Assembly: GCA_031420365.1 (NCBI GenBank)
Contig: JANOMP010000002.1
Location: 1-43,664 of the forward strand
Length of the DNA stretch: 43,664 nt
Direction: 5' to 3'
From: Leadbetterella sp031420365
GTDB taxonomy: Bacteria; Bacteroidota; Bacteroidia; Cytophagales; Spirosomataceae
In this document: positions 33,422 to 43,586 of the stretch, in pieces
Layout: every line of letters begins with the position of its first letter
Numbering within the stretch: position 1 is the first letter of the stretch
Notes under the pieces: model-generated
Databases searched by the model: none
The model's input: the letters and a program-made list of their open reading frames with translations, nothing else
Told to the model about the DNA's origin: nothing
Position numbers and translations under genes: made by a program

Positions 33422-36088
33422 TTATCGAACGATGATAAGTTTTTTTACTGTTTCGAAAGAGTTAGTTTTAAATTTAATAAAATACAGCCCTTCCGGTAAT
33501 GCGTTAATATCAATAGTTTTAGAGAATATACTATTTTTAATTTCATAAGTTTTTTCTAAGAACTTTTTTCCTTGCCCATTAAAGAATAGTAAATCACCAT
33601 TAGTATCAGTTTTATTAACCTCAAAATTCAGAAAAACTTCCTTTGAACTAGGATTAGGAAATACTTGCATTGCATTTTTAAAAGCTGGCTCATTGGCTAA
33701 AACAACTTCTTTTATTTCGGGCGCCTGAATGGCTAGATTGTCAAAAGCCCAGCCCCATCCATAATTAATGTTATCTGAGAATAATCTAAATCTTATTTGT
33801 ACTATATCATTTGGCTCAAAGTCCGTATCGGCAGAAAGCATTGATATTTTCCTTTTCTTAAATAATTTTGTAGTGCCTATTCCTTTAGAATCATCTGTGT
33901 TTATTGTGCTTCCATCGATTGTTATTTTACTTTTTTCTATGGCGCTGGCAAATGCTATAAGCCATTCATTATCGTAGGAAGCGTCGTAGCCTTTCTCGAA
34001 TGGAATCCAAGATTGTCCCGCATCATAAGAGCCTTCAACAACCACATAATCGTAAAAATTAGCATCACCATACACTGCACCTTTTTCGCCAGGTTCTACC
34101 AATACTATTTCGTCGAAGGTCATGGTTGCTTCACTTTCAATTGTAGATATACGTACCGGTTTAGTTAGTAAAGAAATCAAATTTGATTCACCATTTATAT
34201 CTCCACCATTTTTGTATGGGTGAATGGAGTGCATTGCTGGGTTTGTAAATCCAGTTGGTTGGCTTATTGAAAAACCAATAGTGGCAAAGTCACTGCTTGG
34301 CTTATCGAAATTATTTGAATAATTTTTTACTATATCCGCTTCAACTATTGGTTTTATAACAAGCATCTCGAAAAAATCACTAGTTCTAGCGTTTAAAACT
34401 TTAGGCGTATCAAAATATGCAGGTGTTGTTTTTTTATTTTTTTTAGCGGCTTTGTCAATTGCAATAAATCTATATTGAATCCTATCACCTGCAATTAATT
34501 TTCCAAATGGGTTTTTCGTAAGGTATAATAATTCGTCTAATTCTCCAGTTGAGAATTCTATACCATCCCTAACTTTATTATATTTTTTTAATCCAAAGGG
34601 GGGCTTTACTTGTCCATTTAATGAGTATTCCACATATATGGTATCAATGCCTTCTTGGTAGTTGTCTTCTGCTAAAGTTAAAATATTCAAAGAGGCGGTT
34701 GATGTTACAAAATTTATTGGCTTAGCGTAAATTGTAGGAGAAGTGACATCAGGAACCGCCAATTGAAAGCCGAAATATCCCTTTCTTGGGGCTTCGGCAG
34801 GTGTTGTATACGTTCTTTTTGTTTCATCTTCTACTTTAAAATAATACCGAATTATGGCATTTGTTTTCGTAATTGGCACTGTGGCTTTATATATATCAGA
34901 CTTGCCATCATTTTTTAAAACTATAGTTTTAGCTTTCGAAAAAAGCGTATCATTTTCGGTATAATACAATAAAAAAGAGTTAGGTTTTAAAACATTATCG
35001 GTAGTTATTTTTACTGATAAGTCAACAGTGCTTGGGTTTTTTTCGGAACTTTTAAGTGGATCATGTACTATTTGTGTACCAGACCATCCCATATCTGCAA
35101 ATATTGATTTTACTAAAGGGCCAGGATCTAATATAACCTCGGCAGTACTAGATGCCGATTTCATTAATGAATTTTTATCGCCTGAGGGATATGTTTTATC
35201 TTCTAAATGAGACATACTTGAGCCTTGTTGAAAAGTTCTTGGAGAGAAAATTCGAGGCTTGGAAGTAGTTTGGGTGTTAGTAAATATACCATTAAAAACA
35301 ATATTTTCACTTGTTATTTGTGCTCGAAGGGGGATTGATCCATTGATAAAAATTGCTGTATCTACAAGTTGTACTCCATTAGCATTATACATGTAAGTAT
35401 CATAAATTACAGGAGAACCGGTTCCAAATCCCCAAGAACCTTGATTGTTTTTAACACCCCATGAACCCCAAAAACCCAATCCATGAGTAAGTTCATGTAA
35501 AACAAGTGTTGTTAGATCGTATTGCCCTCCTTTGGGAACCCCACTATAGCTCCAATTTAGGTCTGAATTAAATCTTGCTTTAATATCATATTCATTAGGA
35601 GAATTCAATTCTTTTCCTGCTAATTTTTCAGCTAAAGCTATCGGATACCAAACACCTTCTTTTTGTTGACCTGGAAAATTTCGAGTAAAATCAGAAGGTG
35701 ATGCAGAGCCTATAGTAGTTTTTTCTAGTTTTGACCAATAAGCTATTACGCGTATAGGTACAGGAGATTGTATTAATCCAGCCCAAATATCTACGGCTGC
35801 TTGAAAAGCATTTTTAGCTTGTACAGGGAAATCAATATATTCTACAATAAAAGTACTTTTTGTGGAAATTCTTGCATTAGAATTATCTTTTTGCAAAGAA
35901 GGAATAAATGTATGAGCATCTTTTCCTGTAACGGGACAAAAAATATCATTTCCTTTCTTAAATTCAATTTTTTTAATCTTTCCCATATAGGCAGGGAAAT
36001 CAGATTTTTTATCGTTTATATTTTTTTGACTTCGTGCCAAAGAAAATGTAAACATAAAAAGTAATAAAAGTATGTAGTTTCTTTGCAT
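33422..36088 (-). CDS. secreted zinc metalloprotease-like protein with T9SS sorting tail
   Basis: 888 residues with a signal peptide (to about 20, ending LARSQ). The zincin motif HELTHGLGFWG is at 198-208 (His198, Glu199, His202) and defines a probable active site. The middle (about 350-650) is beta-rich and resembles fibronectin/Ig-like repeats, and 640-800 looks like a MAM/jelly-roll region. The C-terminus (about 812-888: VFPNPSSKEVFLNF to KKLIIVR) is a type A T9SS sorting domain, so the protein is exported through the outer membrane. Together with the SusC/SusD locus upstream, a role in protein digestion outside the cell is likely. Confidence 0.85.
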   Translation of the reverse strand: MQRNYILLLLFMFTFSLARSQKNINDKKSDFPAYMGKIKKIEFKKGNDIFCPVTGKDAHTFIPSLQKDNSNARISTKSTFIVEYIDFPVQAKNAFQAAVDIWAGLIQSPVPIRVIAYWSKLEKTTIGSASPSDFTRNFPGQQKEGVWYPIALAEKLAGKELNSPNEYDIKARFNSDLNWSYSGVPKGGQYDLTTLVLHELTHGLGFWGSWGVKNNQGSWGFGTGSPVIYDTYMYNANGVQLVDTAIFINGSIPLRAQITSENIVFNGIFTNTQTTSKPRIFSPRTFQQGSSMSHLEDKTYPSGDKNSLMKSASSTAEVILDPGPLVKSIFADMGWSGTQIVHDPLKSSEKNPSTVDLSVKITTDNVLKPNSFLLYYTENDTLFSKAKTIVLKNDGKSDIYKATVPITKTNAIIRYYFKVEDETKRTYTTPAEAPRKGYFGFQLAVPDVTSPTIYAKPINFVTSTASLNILTLAEDNYQEGIDTIYVEYSLNGQVKPPFGLKKYNKVRDGIEFSTGELDELLYLTKNPFGKLIAGDRIQYRFIAIDKAAKKNKKTTPAYFDTPKVLNARTSDFFEMLVIKPIVEADIVKNYSNNFDKPSSDFATIGFSISQPTGFTNPAMHSIHPYKNGGDINGESNLISLLTKPVRISTIESEATMTFDEIVLVEPGEKGAVYGDANFYDYVVVEGSYDAGQSWIPFEKGYDASYDNEWLIAFASAIEKSKITIDGSTINTDDSKGIGTTKLFKKRKISMLSADTDFEPNDIVQIRFRLFSDNINYGWGWAFDNLAIQAPEIKEVVLANEPAFKNAMQVFPNPSSKEVFLNFEVNKTDTNGDLLFFNGQGKKFLEKTYEIKNSIFSKTIDINALPEGLYFIKFKTNSFETVKKLIIVR

Positions 36089-36238
36089 AGTAGTAAGTTT
36101 TTCAAATAGTTATAGCAATGTTAAATTAAAATGATCCTAATTGATTCTATCCTTACGCAATCTTTTTAAAAACGAAAGGGAAACCCATATTTATATACCT
36201 AAAGACAAAATACAATTAATCTTGTAGGAGGTATTTTT

Positions 36239-37588
36239 TTAATAAATTTTACCTTTTAGCTCAAAACCAGGAGTTTGAATTGCTTTCATTACAGCTGTTC
36301 TAGCTTCAGTTGGATGATAATCCCAAGCAAAAGAATTAGATTCTATAATATCTGTAAATTTTTTAACTCCAGCATTTACAATTGGGCTTATTCCATTAAA
36401 AAACTGCCCTTGAGACAAGGTACCAGTGTCTGCAAGCCTAACAAAAGAAATGTTGCCTTTAGCATCTAATCGTGGTTCATAAAACAAAACACCACCAAAT
36501 TCATCAACTCTGTCAGGATAAGTGCGAGTATAATTAAAAATTAAAGCAAAAACACCATCTTCGGGTAAATAACTAAAAGTAATATCACCCAGAACACGAA
36601 TAGGAGCGACTGTTGATAATTTAATTACTTCACTTTTTATTTCAGCGAATACTTTTTTGAATTGTTCATTTTGACCAACAATTTTTTCTTCTAGCACAAA
36701 ATCATTAAACAATGTGCCAAGTGCATAATAAAATGGCATTGCTGGCCTAATTGATTTCGTTAGATTAACTCTCTTGCCTGCGGAATTAAAATAATATTGC
36801 TTAGCTACATTATCCCAAAGTAATTCCTCAATTCTTGTTCCTAAAATTGTAACAGGTTTTCTTAATTGAATACCCGAAGTAGTAGTAATAAATGCTGAAC
36901 TGACATCTGAAATATCATTATTTCTAATAAAAAATGCAGAAAATATTTTAGAATTATAATCAAAAAAAATGTCTACTTTTTCACCAGTTGGTAAGGTTAA
37001 AGTTATAAAACTTTCTGAGAATGCATAATCAAGGGTACTTTTTAAGATATTAGAAAGAGTTCCTTTTGAAAGGGCATCAAATTCTGAATTACCTAATTTT
37101 GTGAGAATTAATTCTGTTTTATTCCTTAATCCCTCCAACACTATTTTATCATCAGTTGCTTCTATTATTGTTAGTTCTAAATCCGCAGATTCACCTGTGC
37201 CTCCGTTATAATCTGGATTTACTAATTCATGTAAATAAGAATAAGTATCAAAAATTAAAGTAGGTTTTTGGAGTGCTTTTACTTGATAAGTAGTTTCAAA
37301 AGCTCTATCAGATGCTATAATACTTAAATCAGAGTACATCGATAAATTTCCATTTTTATCAAATTTCAAATAAAAACTATAGCCGCCATCTTTTGCACCA
37401 TTTGGGTAGTATGCACCTTTCCAACCATTAGTCGATTGCACTAATTTAGTTTTGTAACTGTCAATTAATGAAGTCACTCTTTTATTTGCAGATTCTTCAA
37501 AAAGAAGTTCTATTTCGTTTTTTTGACAGGAGGTAAATCCCAGTAAAAAGACAATGAATAGAAAAGGAAATTTATTTATTTTATTCAT
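36239..37588 (-). CDS. DUF4302 family lipoprotein
   Basis: 449 residues with a lipoprotein signal (LLGFTSC, Cys21), so anchored to a membrane and probably at the cell surface. The DUF4302 family is recognised from the N-terminal LIDSYKTKLVQSTNGWKGAYY stretch and the later FDKNGNLSMYSDL repeat-like strand. Function is unknown; members recur beside SusC/SusD genes with a zinc peptidase, as here. It starts 21 nt after the peptidase gene and is probably the last gene of that operon. Confidence 0.83.
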   Translation of the reverse strand: MNKINKFPFLFIVFLLGFTSCQKNEIELLFEESANKRVTSLIDSYKTKLVQSTNGWKGAYYPNGAKDGGYSFYLKFDKNGNLSMYSDLSIIASDRAFETTYQVKALQKPTLIFDTYSYLHELVNPDYNGGTGESADLELTIIEATDDKIVLEGLRNKTELILTKLGNSEFDALSKGTLSNILKSTLDYAFSESFITLTLPTGEKVDIFFDYNSKIFSAFFIRNNDISDVSSAFITTTSGIQLRKPVTILGTRIEELLWDNVAKQYYFNSAGKRVNLTKSIRPAMPFYYALGTLFNDFVLEEKIVGQNEQFKKVFAEIKSEVIKLSTVAPIRVLGDITFSYLPEDGVFALIFNYTRTYPDRVDEFGGVLFYEPRLDAKGNISFVRLADTGTLSQGQFFNGISPIVNAGVKKFTDIIESNSFAWDYHPTEARTAVMKAIQTPGFELKGKIY

Positions 37589-37609
37589 TATTAGAATTTG
37601 GTTTTATTA

Positions 37610-38464
37610 TTACTTTGTGAAATTTGCAATTTCAGTTTGAGTAATGTTTTGAAGCGTTTTGAAATTGATATTATATGTCTTTAAAAAATAATCAATTACC
37701 ATTTGTTGTTTTTTTATTAATGCGTCTTTTGCCCCAGGATTAGTTTTTAAAGTCGCTAATCTTGCATTAAAAACCGCTTGTCCATCCACCAAAAGAGTGG
37801 CCACCATTTCCACAAAATCTTCGTCTGGATTGAGCATTGAATAAGAGGTAACATAGCCAAAGTTTAAGGCTTCTTCTTCTGAAATATTATACCAATTAGA
37901 AGTATAGGTGCCTGGAGTTATTTGTTTATAAGCGATTGGATATAGTATGTTTTGGTGCAAAATATGAGCAAATTCATGATGAATAGTATGTAGCATCTCT
38001 TTTACAATAGGTACATTTTTTTTGTCAAAATTATTTATTTGATATAAAATTACTTTTCTTCCTCCTTCCGCTGTTCCCAAAACTATTGTGCCGTCGGTAT
38101 TCCAGTTTGCACTGCCTACCAAAACATATTGTTTTGGACAAAATCTTTTTATAAAATCTTCGCCAGCAACTTTTATATAAGGGTCAATCCAGATTTTCTT
38201 AACAGCCTCCATAGTAGGCTGAACTTTAGATACAAGAGGGGGCACTAGGGTTCTATCTAAGGGCACCTCAAATGGATCCCATCTATATTTTACTTCTATG
38301 TTAAAAGGTTTTGTGAAATTTTGAGCCAACCAATCATCTATTGGTAATTTATTAATTTTTTCGCCGCCTAATCCTTCTACAATAGCACTTAAATCTTCTT
38401 CTTTATTACAGGAAACTGTAATTACAAAAGGGAGTAAGAGGAACAAGAACTTTATTTTTTTCAT
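37610..38464 (-). CDS. putative zinc-binding metallopeptidase lipoprotein
   Basis: 284 residues with a lipobox ending in Cys19 (FVITVSC). The zinc motif HHEFAHILHQ holds HExxH at 163-167, and a third ligand is likely in the EDFVEMVA segment further on. The family is a SusCD-associated group of surface lipoproteins, often termed putative zinc-binding metallopeptidase. It fits a peptide-binding or peptide-trimming role in the locus. Spacing to SusD is 31 nt. Confidence 0.85.
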   Translation of the reverse strand: MKKIKFLFLLLPFVITVSCNKEEDLSAIVEGLGGEKINKLPIDDWLAQNFTKPFNIEVKYRWDPFEVPLDRTLVPPLVSKVQPTMEAVKKIWIDPYIKVAGEDFIKRFCPKQYVLVGSANWNTDGTIVLGTAEGGRKVILYQINNFDKKNVPIVKEMLHTIHHEFAHILHQNILYPIAYKQITPGTYTSNWYNISEEEALNFGYVTSYSMLNPDEDFVEMVATLLVDGQAVFNARLATLKTNPGAKDALIKKQQMVIDYFLKTYNINFKTLQNITQTEIANFTK

Positions 38465-38495
38465 TTTTTTTTCATCTAAATTTTAAATAAAAATA

Positions 38496-39944
38496 TCATC
38501 TAGGATTTAAAGGTAAACCAGAAAGCGCTGCTTCTTGGGGAATTTGTAAAACTCTGCGTGGGTCTGAAGCTGATAAGTTTTGACTAGATCCACTGATATT
38601 TACATGGGTAATTGGAACTTTGAAACGTAGCAAGTCAAACCAACGCATACCTTCATGCATAAACTCAATTCTTTTATAAGTAAGAATAGTATTCAGCAAA
38701 GCATTGTTTGTATTGGTAGTTCTGTAAAATGCATTATTTTTCTGAGTTGTTAATGTATGTGTAGTGGGATTATAATTGCGGATTCTAAGACTAAGGAAAG
38801 TGTTTAAATCGGCCAAAACAGCTGTAATATTTCCTTTATTTAAGTTTGCTTCGGCTCTATTAAACAATACTTCTTCGGTAGTAAATAAAGGTATCATCAA
38901 ATATCCATTTCCAATGTTAGAGCTTGGGCTAGTTCTAACGAAAAGCTCATTATATTTCGGTAAATATACTCCTCGGTCTCCACCAAAAAGAGAATAAGCC
39001 CAATTGCCACCAGCAGGATTAGTACCAAAATATAAAGACTGACCTATGCTAGTAGGAAGACTATAACGCGCTCCAGCCCAGTTTCTTCCCCAATAAGAAC
39101 CGGTCTCTGCAAGTAACAAATTTGATTTTTCCGTACTTTGACTATAGATTGTTCGAATTACAGTAAAACTCTTCGTTGAATAATCGGTATTCCAATTTCT
39201 CATATTCAAACTAAAGCCTGCTTCACCTTCTACATTGTTCGCATGTTCTATAACTTTATCATAATTTTTTTTATACAAATAAAATCTTGAGGCAAATGCG
39301 TTGGCCGCATTTCTGTTAAAATGGAAAGCGGGTACTTTATAAACTTCATCTTTTATTAATGGTAGACCTTTTACTAAGTCTTTTTCAATCATTTCGTAAA
39401 CAAAAGCTACCGTTTTGCGATCATATTGCTTAATTACTACATTTTCGGGTTCAGTCACATAAGGTATTCCTAAATCAGATGCCGCAGTACTTGGATCATA
39501 GAACTTAGAAAATAAAGAAACTAACATAAAATGAGAATACGCTCTCGCAACCAAAGCTTCTCCTTTTTGAGCATTTAAATTTTGGTCATCTCCTAAATTT
39601 TTAATTGATGCTAATGCTTGGTTAGCTGCTGCAATTGCTGAATAACAAGATGCCCAATAAAACTGAGGAGAGTCTTGATCTAATTGTAAAACATCTTCCC
39701 AAAAATAAGGCTTACTGTAAATTGGATTCACTGTAGAATTTGCATAATTATCACCAACATTATCTGACATTATTTCACAAAATGGGGAATAATTACCCGA
39801 AGGATACGCACTTACAAGAAGTTCAGATATTTTTTCTGCAGTATTAATTTCAGTTCTATTGTCAGGAACCGTGTCTAAGTATTTTTCACAGTTTGTGAAA
39901 GATATTAAGAGGAAACTAAGTAAAAAATATTGTATTATTTTCAT
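38496..39944 (-). CDS. SusD/RagB family surface lipoprotein
   Basis: Binds substrate at the cell surface and passes it to the SusC partner. 482 residues with a lipobox (LLISFTNC, Cys19), the SusD N-terminal region (YLDTVPDN, then tetratricopeptide-like helices such as KGEALVARAYSHFMLVSLF), and the C-terminal RRIEFMHEGMRWFDLLRF-like block (here KRIEFMHEGMRWFDLLRFKV) near the end. The low length and the operon partners point to peptides rather than glycans. Gap to susC 17 nt. Confidence 0.93.
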   Translation of the reverse strand: MKIIQYFLLSFLLISFTNCEKYLDTVPDNRTEINTAEKISELLVSAYPSGNYSPFCEIMSDNVGDNYANSTVNPIYSKPYFWEDVLQLDQDSPQFYWASCYSAIAAANQALASIKNLGDDQNLNAQKGEALVARAYSHFMLVSLFSKFYDPSTAASDLGIPYVTEPENVVIKQYDRKTVAFVYEMIEKDLVKGLPLIKDEVYKVPAFHFNRNAANAFASRFYLYKKNYDKVIEHANNVEGEAGFSLNMRNWNTDYSTKSFTVIRTIYSQSTEKSNLLLAETGSYWGRNWAGARYSLPTSIGQSLYFGTNPAGGNWAYSLFGGDRGVYLPKYNELFVRTSPSSNIGNGYLMIPLFTTEEVLFNRAEANLNKGNITAVLADLNTFLSLRIRNYNPTTHTLTTQKNNAFYRTTNTNNALLNTILTYKRIEFMHEGMRWFDLLRFKVPITHVNISGSSQNLSASDPRRVLQIPQEAALSGLPLNPR

Positions 39945-39961
39945 TTTTTTTTTGATTCAAT

Positions 39962-42900
39962 TTAAATTCCAGCTTTTAATGAAAATGAAACTTGTTGAGG
40001 GACGGGTAAAGCGACTCCTCCAGACCCAAAAAACTCAGGGTCTTGACCTAATAAATTTTTATCAGAATACAATAACAATAAATTGGTGGCTGAAAACTTG
40101 GCTGATAATGACTTCAAGCCTAATTTTTTAACATATCCCAATGGGATTTGATATCCCAATGATACATTTTTTAATCGTATAAAATCTCCATTTGCAACTC
40201 TTGCAGATGATAAATTATAGTGTGTCATAGGAAATTCATCTCCATCCAATTGCGAAGAAGTTCGAATATCAAGAATGGCCGGAATAGTTGTTATTTTTTC
40301 ATCTCCAGGTAACGACCATCTATTTGCTAACTCTTTTGGTGAGGCAGTTAAATCACTGTAGGATTCATTGAACTTTGAATCTAATTTTATTTTATTTCCT
40401 CCTTGGAAAGAAATAAACACATTTAAATCAAAATTCTTATATTTAAAAGTGTTAGACCAACCCCCAAACATGGTTGGGTCTGAAGGTCCTTCATACTTTA
40501 AATATTTTGTTTCCTGACTTTGAACATCAACAATTGTACTAATTTCGCCTTTTTCGTTTGCAAAAGTGGGTATTCCATTTCCGTTTAAACCTTTAAAATC
40601 TAAGGTAAATATTCCTCTAACTGGATAGCCAACCTGGGGGCCACCTTCTTGTTTTATTAAATTGTATATAAGTGGAAGGCTTTTTAAATTTGTAATTTGG
40701 TTTTTATTATATCCATAGTTTAAGCTTGTTTTCCATTGAAATTTTTTGGTATTCATAATTGTTGTTACTATTCCCATATCAATTCCATTCGAAACCATGT
40801 TTGCGTAGTTTGCTAATTTAAACAGTTCTCCACCTACGCCAGAGGTTTTTAAAATACCAATTAAGTCAAAACCATCTCGGTGGTAACCATCCACGATTAA
40901 ACTTATTTTATTATTATATAAACCTAAATCAAAACCAACATTCGTTTCAAACTGTTTTTCCCAAGTTAATTCACTGTTTTCTAAGTTTTCAATATAAATT
41001 TTTGACTCTTTTTCTGACAAAAATGGACGAGTGGTCAATTGATTTTTAAAAATAGCCGTGGAATTTTGTGCATTTCCAATACTTGCAGTTAGTCCATAAG
41101 TTCCTCTTAAAGTTAGTCTACTAATTAAGTCAACTTCTTTTAGAAATCCTTCTTCTTTGGCATTCCAAGAACCACTGATATTCCAAGTGGGTAACCATCT
41201 AGCAGAAATAGCTCTTCCCAATTGATTGGACCCATCCATTCGAGCCGTTGCGTTTACTGTATATTTATTATTCAACGTGTAAGAAGCATTGGAGAAAAAA
41301 GCAACAAAGCGATCCCTTTCCAGATTAAGACCATAATAGTTAAAATTATAATCTAGACCTTGCTTTACTATTCTATAATCAGTAAAGGGTACTCCGCCTT
41401 TATCATATTGATATCCATATCCATTAAGGAAAGATTCAGTTCTATTTGCGAATCGAATTTCTTGACCTAAAAAAATATTGAAAATGTGTTTTTCCGTGAT
41501 GGATTTATTAAAATTTATTTGGTGTCTTCCATAATAATTTACCAATTTGTCATCATTTCTTTTATAGATTCCACCTTGTGGTAGAACTACAACTGGTTCA
41601 GCTTCGGGGTCATCGGGATCTTGATATAAATATTTATTTGCTGCCCTTATAATAGAGGACCCTGCAGCCCGATAGGCATTTGCTTGGTTAGAAGTTTCAT
41701 AAATCTTATTTTCTCTACTTGAATTTACATATCTGATTGTTCCTAAAACGTCATATGTTAAATTCTTATTAATTCTATATTGTAATTCAGATTGAAACTT
41801 TAAATCTAATTGATTGATATCTAAGGTATTATTGGAAGATTCATGAATAATATTAAAAGGTGCAAAATCTCTTTTGAAATATTCTAAATTTCCATTTTGG
41901 TCATAGGCAGTTAATGCCCTACTTGTATTTAGAGCAAAGCTAAATGGATTGATATCAAAATCTCTGTCATATCTACCTTGAAAAGCATTATTTACTCGGT
42001 CTTGAGAGCCAGGGGCTTTTTGTTCTCTAATTGACCCCACCATAATAAAGGCTGCCGATATTTTTTGGCTTAATTTATAATTAGCTCTCATAGTTGCTGT
42101 ATATCTTCGTACTTTGTCGGCTATGGACCAGCCACTGTCATCATAAATTGAGGTAGAAAAATAATATTGTGAACTTTCTGTACCAGAATTTATACTTAAG
42201 GAATGCTCTTGTGTTAAAGAGTTTCTAAATAATAAGTCAAACCAATCCGTATTTTCAGAAGCATATCTCTGTAGAAAATTTGATTTGGCCTCAATGGTAT
42301 TTTCCAATCCAAACTTTTTACTTACTGGGTCATAAGTACTAATCAAATCATACATTTTTCCATAAATGCCAGAATTGGAACGTTTTGAAACATCGCTGTA
42401 TGTCAACCAGCCTTTTCTTTCTAACTCCGAATAGACACCCATTTGCTGGTTAGAATTCATGATGTTATAGGTATTATAGCTTGGCCTTAAGGTTAGATTC
42501 ATATTGTTAGAATAGCTAATTGTGGTAGGCTGTACTCTTCCCTTTTTGGTAGTTATTACTACGACACCGTTCATAGCTCTAGCACCATATAATGCTGTTG
42601 CTGACGCATCCTTTAATATTTGAAAACTTTCTATATCGTCAGAGTTTAGACCTGCCACTGCAGATCCTAATAAAGTATTGGCATTGCCAGACGCTAAATC
42701 ATCATTGGATATATTTACTACATCTTCTAAAACAACACCGTCGATTACCCACAATGGCTTGTTTTCACCATTTATGGAAGTTGCACCTCTAATTCTAATT
42801 TTTGGAGCAGATCCAAAGGTTCCTGATACATTTTGAACAGAAACTCCTGAAGCTCTACCTTCCAACATTCTGCTAACATCAATAGTACCTGCTAATTTTA

Positions 42901-43336
42901 TTTCATCTCCCTTTAATTTTACAGCTGCACCTGTAAATTGTGCCCGGTCAATTTTTTGATAACCACTTACTACTACTTCATCCAAAGCACGAATATCAGA
43001 AATTAGAATTACATCAATTTGTGTTTTTTTACTAATCGCTATTTCTTTAGAAACATAACCAATTGAAGAGAAAATTAGAATTGCTCCTTCTTTGACCTTA
43101 ATGGAATAAAATCCATTTGCATCAGAAATTGCACCATTGCTTGTGCCTTTTTCTCTGATAGCAGCACCAGGTATAGGACTGTAAACATTATTCTCATCAA
43201 TTTCGCTAATTTTTCCAGATATTGTAATATCCACAGAGCTAAATGAATAGGCATCTTTAGTAAATAAAACAATGAATATTAATAATATTGGTAGGAATAA
43301 AAATTTAATTTTTGAGCCGGAAGTAAAAATTGTCAT
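39962..43336 (-). CDS. SusC/RagA family TonB-dependent outer-membrane transporter
   Basis: A large outer-membrane transporter of 1124 residues counted from ATG 43336, which starts a good signal peptide (MTIFTSGSKIKFLFLPILLI). A longer frame beginning at 43450 lacks a signal and lies upstream of the -7 box. Order: signal, carboxypeptidase-like domain (about 35-110, ISGKISEIDE to GYVSKEIAI), a SusC box region ALDEVVVSGYQ, plug (about 130-240, with RIRGATSINGENKPLWVIDG) and a 22-strand barrel to the C-terminal SLKAGI. No STN domain, so no direct link to anti-sigma signalling. It heads the SusCD-peptidase-DUF4302 unit. Confidence 0.93.
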   Translation of the reverse strand: MTIFTSGSKIKFLFLPILLIFIVLFTKDAYSFSSVDITISGKISEIDENNVYSPIPGAAIREKGTSNGAISDANGFYSIKVKEGAILIFSSIGYVSKEIAISKKTQIDVILISDIRALDEVVVSGYQKIDRAQFTGAAVKLKGDEIKLAGTIDVSRMLEGRASGVSVQNVSGTFGSAPKIRIRGATSINGENKPLWVIDGVVLEDVVNISNDDLASGNANTLLGSAVAGLNSDDIESFQILKDASATALYGARAMNGVVVITTKKGRVQPTTISYSNNMNLTLRPSYNTYNIMNSNQQMGVYSELERKGWLTYSDVSKRSNSGIYGKMYDLISTYDPVSKKFGLENTIEAKSNFLQRYASENTDWFDLLFRNSLTQEHSLSINSGTESSQYYFSTSIYDDSGWSIADKVRRYTATMRANYKLSQKISAAFIMVGSIREQKAPGSQDRVNNAFQGRYDRDFDINPFSFALNTSRALTAYDQNGNLEYFKRDFAPFNIIHESSNNTLDINQLDLKFQSELQYRINKNLTYDVLGTIRYVNSSRENKIYETSNQANAYRAAGSSIIRAANKYLYQDPDDPEAEPVVVLPQGGIYKRNDDKLVNYYGRHQINFNKSITEKHIFNIFLGQEIRFANRTESFLNGYGYQYDKGGVPFTDYRIVKQGLDYNFNYYGLNLERDRFVAFFSNASYTLNNKYTVNATARMDGSNQLGRAISARWLPTWNISGSWNAKEEGFLKEVDLISRLTLRGTYGLTASIGNAQNSTAIFKNQLTTRPFLSEKESKIYIENLENSELTWEKQFETNVGFDLGLYNNKISLIVDGYHRDGFDLIGILKTSGVGGELFKLANYANMVSNGIDMGIVTTIMNTKKFQWKTSLNYGYNKNQITNLKSLPLIYNLIKQEGGPQVGYPVRGIFTLDFKGLNGNGIPTFANEKGEISTIVDVQSQETKYLKYEGPSDPTMFGGWSNTFKYKNFDLNVFISFQGGNKIKLDSKFNESYSDLTASPKELANRWSLPGDEKITTIPAILDIRTSSQLDGDEFPMTHYNLSSARVANGDFIRLKNVSLGYQIPLGYVKKLGLKSLSAKFSATNLLLLYSDKNLLGQDPEFFGSGGVALPVPQQVSFSLKAGI

Positions 43337-43447
43337 TATGAAAAAGGGTATTCTTATCGTATTAATTTTTTTAAAATCTGAATCGCAATCGAAAATATAG
43401 CAATTTAAACAAAATGTTGAACTATAATTGAGATTATTTCTTTCAAA

Positions 43448-43455
43448 CAAATATA
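43448..43455 (-). promoter_or_regulatory. -7 box upstream of susC
   Basis: On the minus strand TATATTTG matches TAnnTTTG, giving a leader of about 105 nt before the chosen start. No clear -33 TTTG lies at the usual distance. A second, weaker candidate TATATTTTCG is nearer to the start. Confidence 0.4.
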
Positions 43456-43586
43456 GAAATAAAATTACCTAAAATGCTTTGGTGTTTAAAAATATAAACA
43501 TTTTGAAAAGGAAAGTATTATATAAGAGATTTAAATTAATCATTTTAAAATTTCTTTGAATAATACTTTCAAAAATAATTAAATTT

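Noticed and set aside
43337..43450. N-terminal extension of SusC by 38 residues
   Set aside because: The extension is not signal-like, and the likely -7 box overlaps its start; the real signal peptide begins at 43336.
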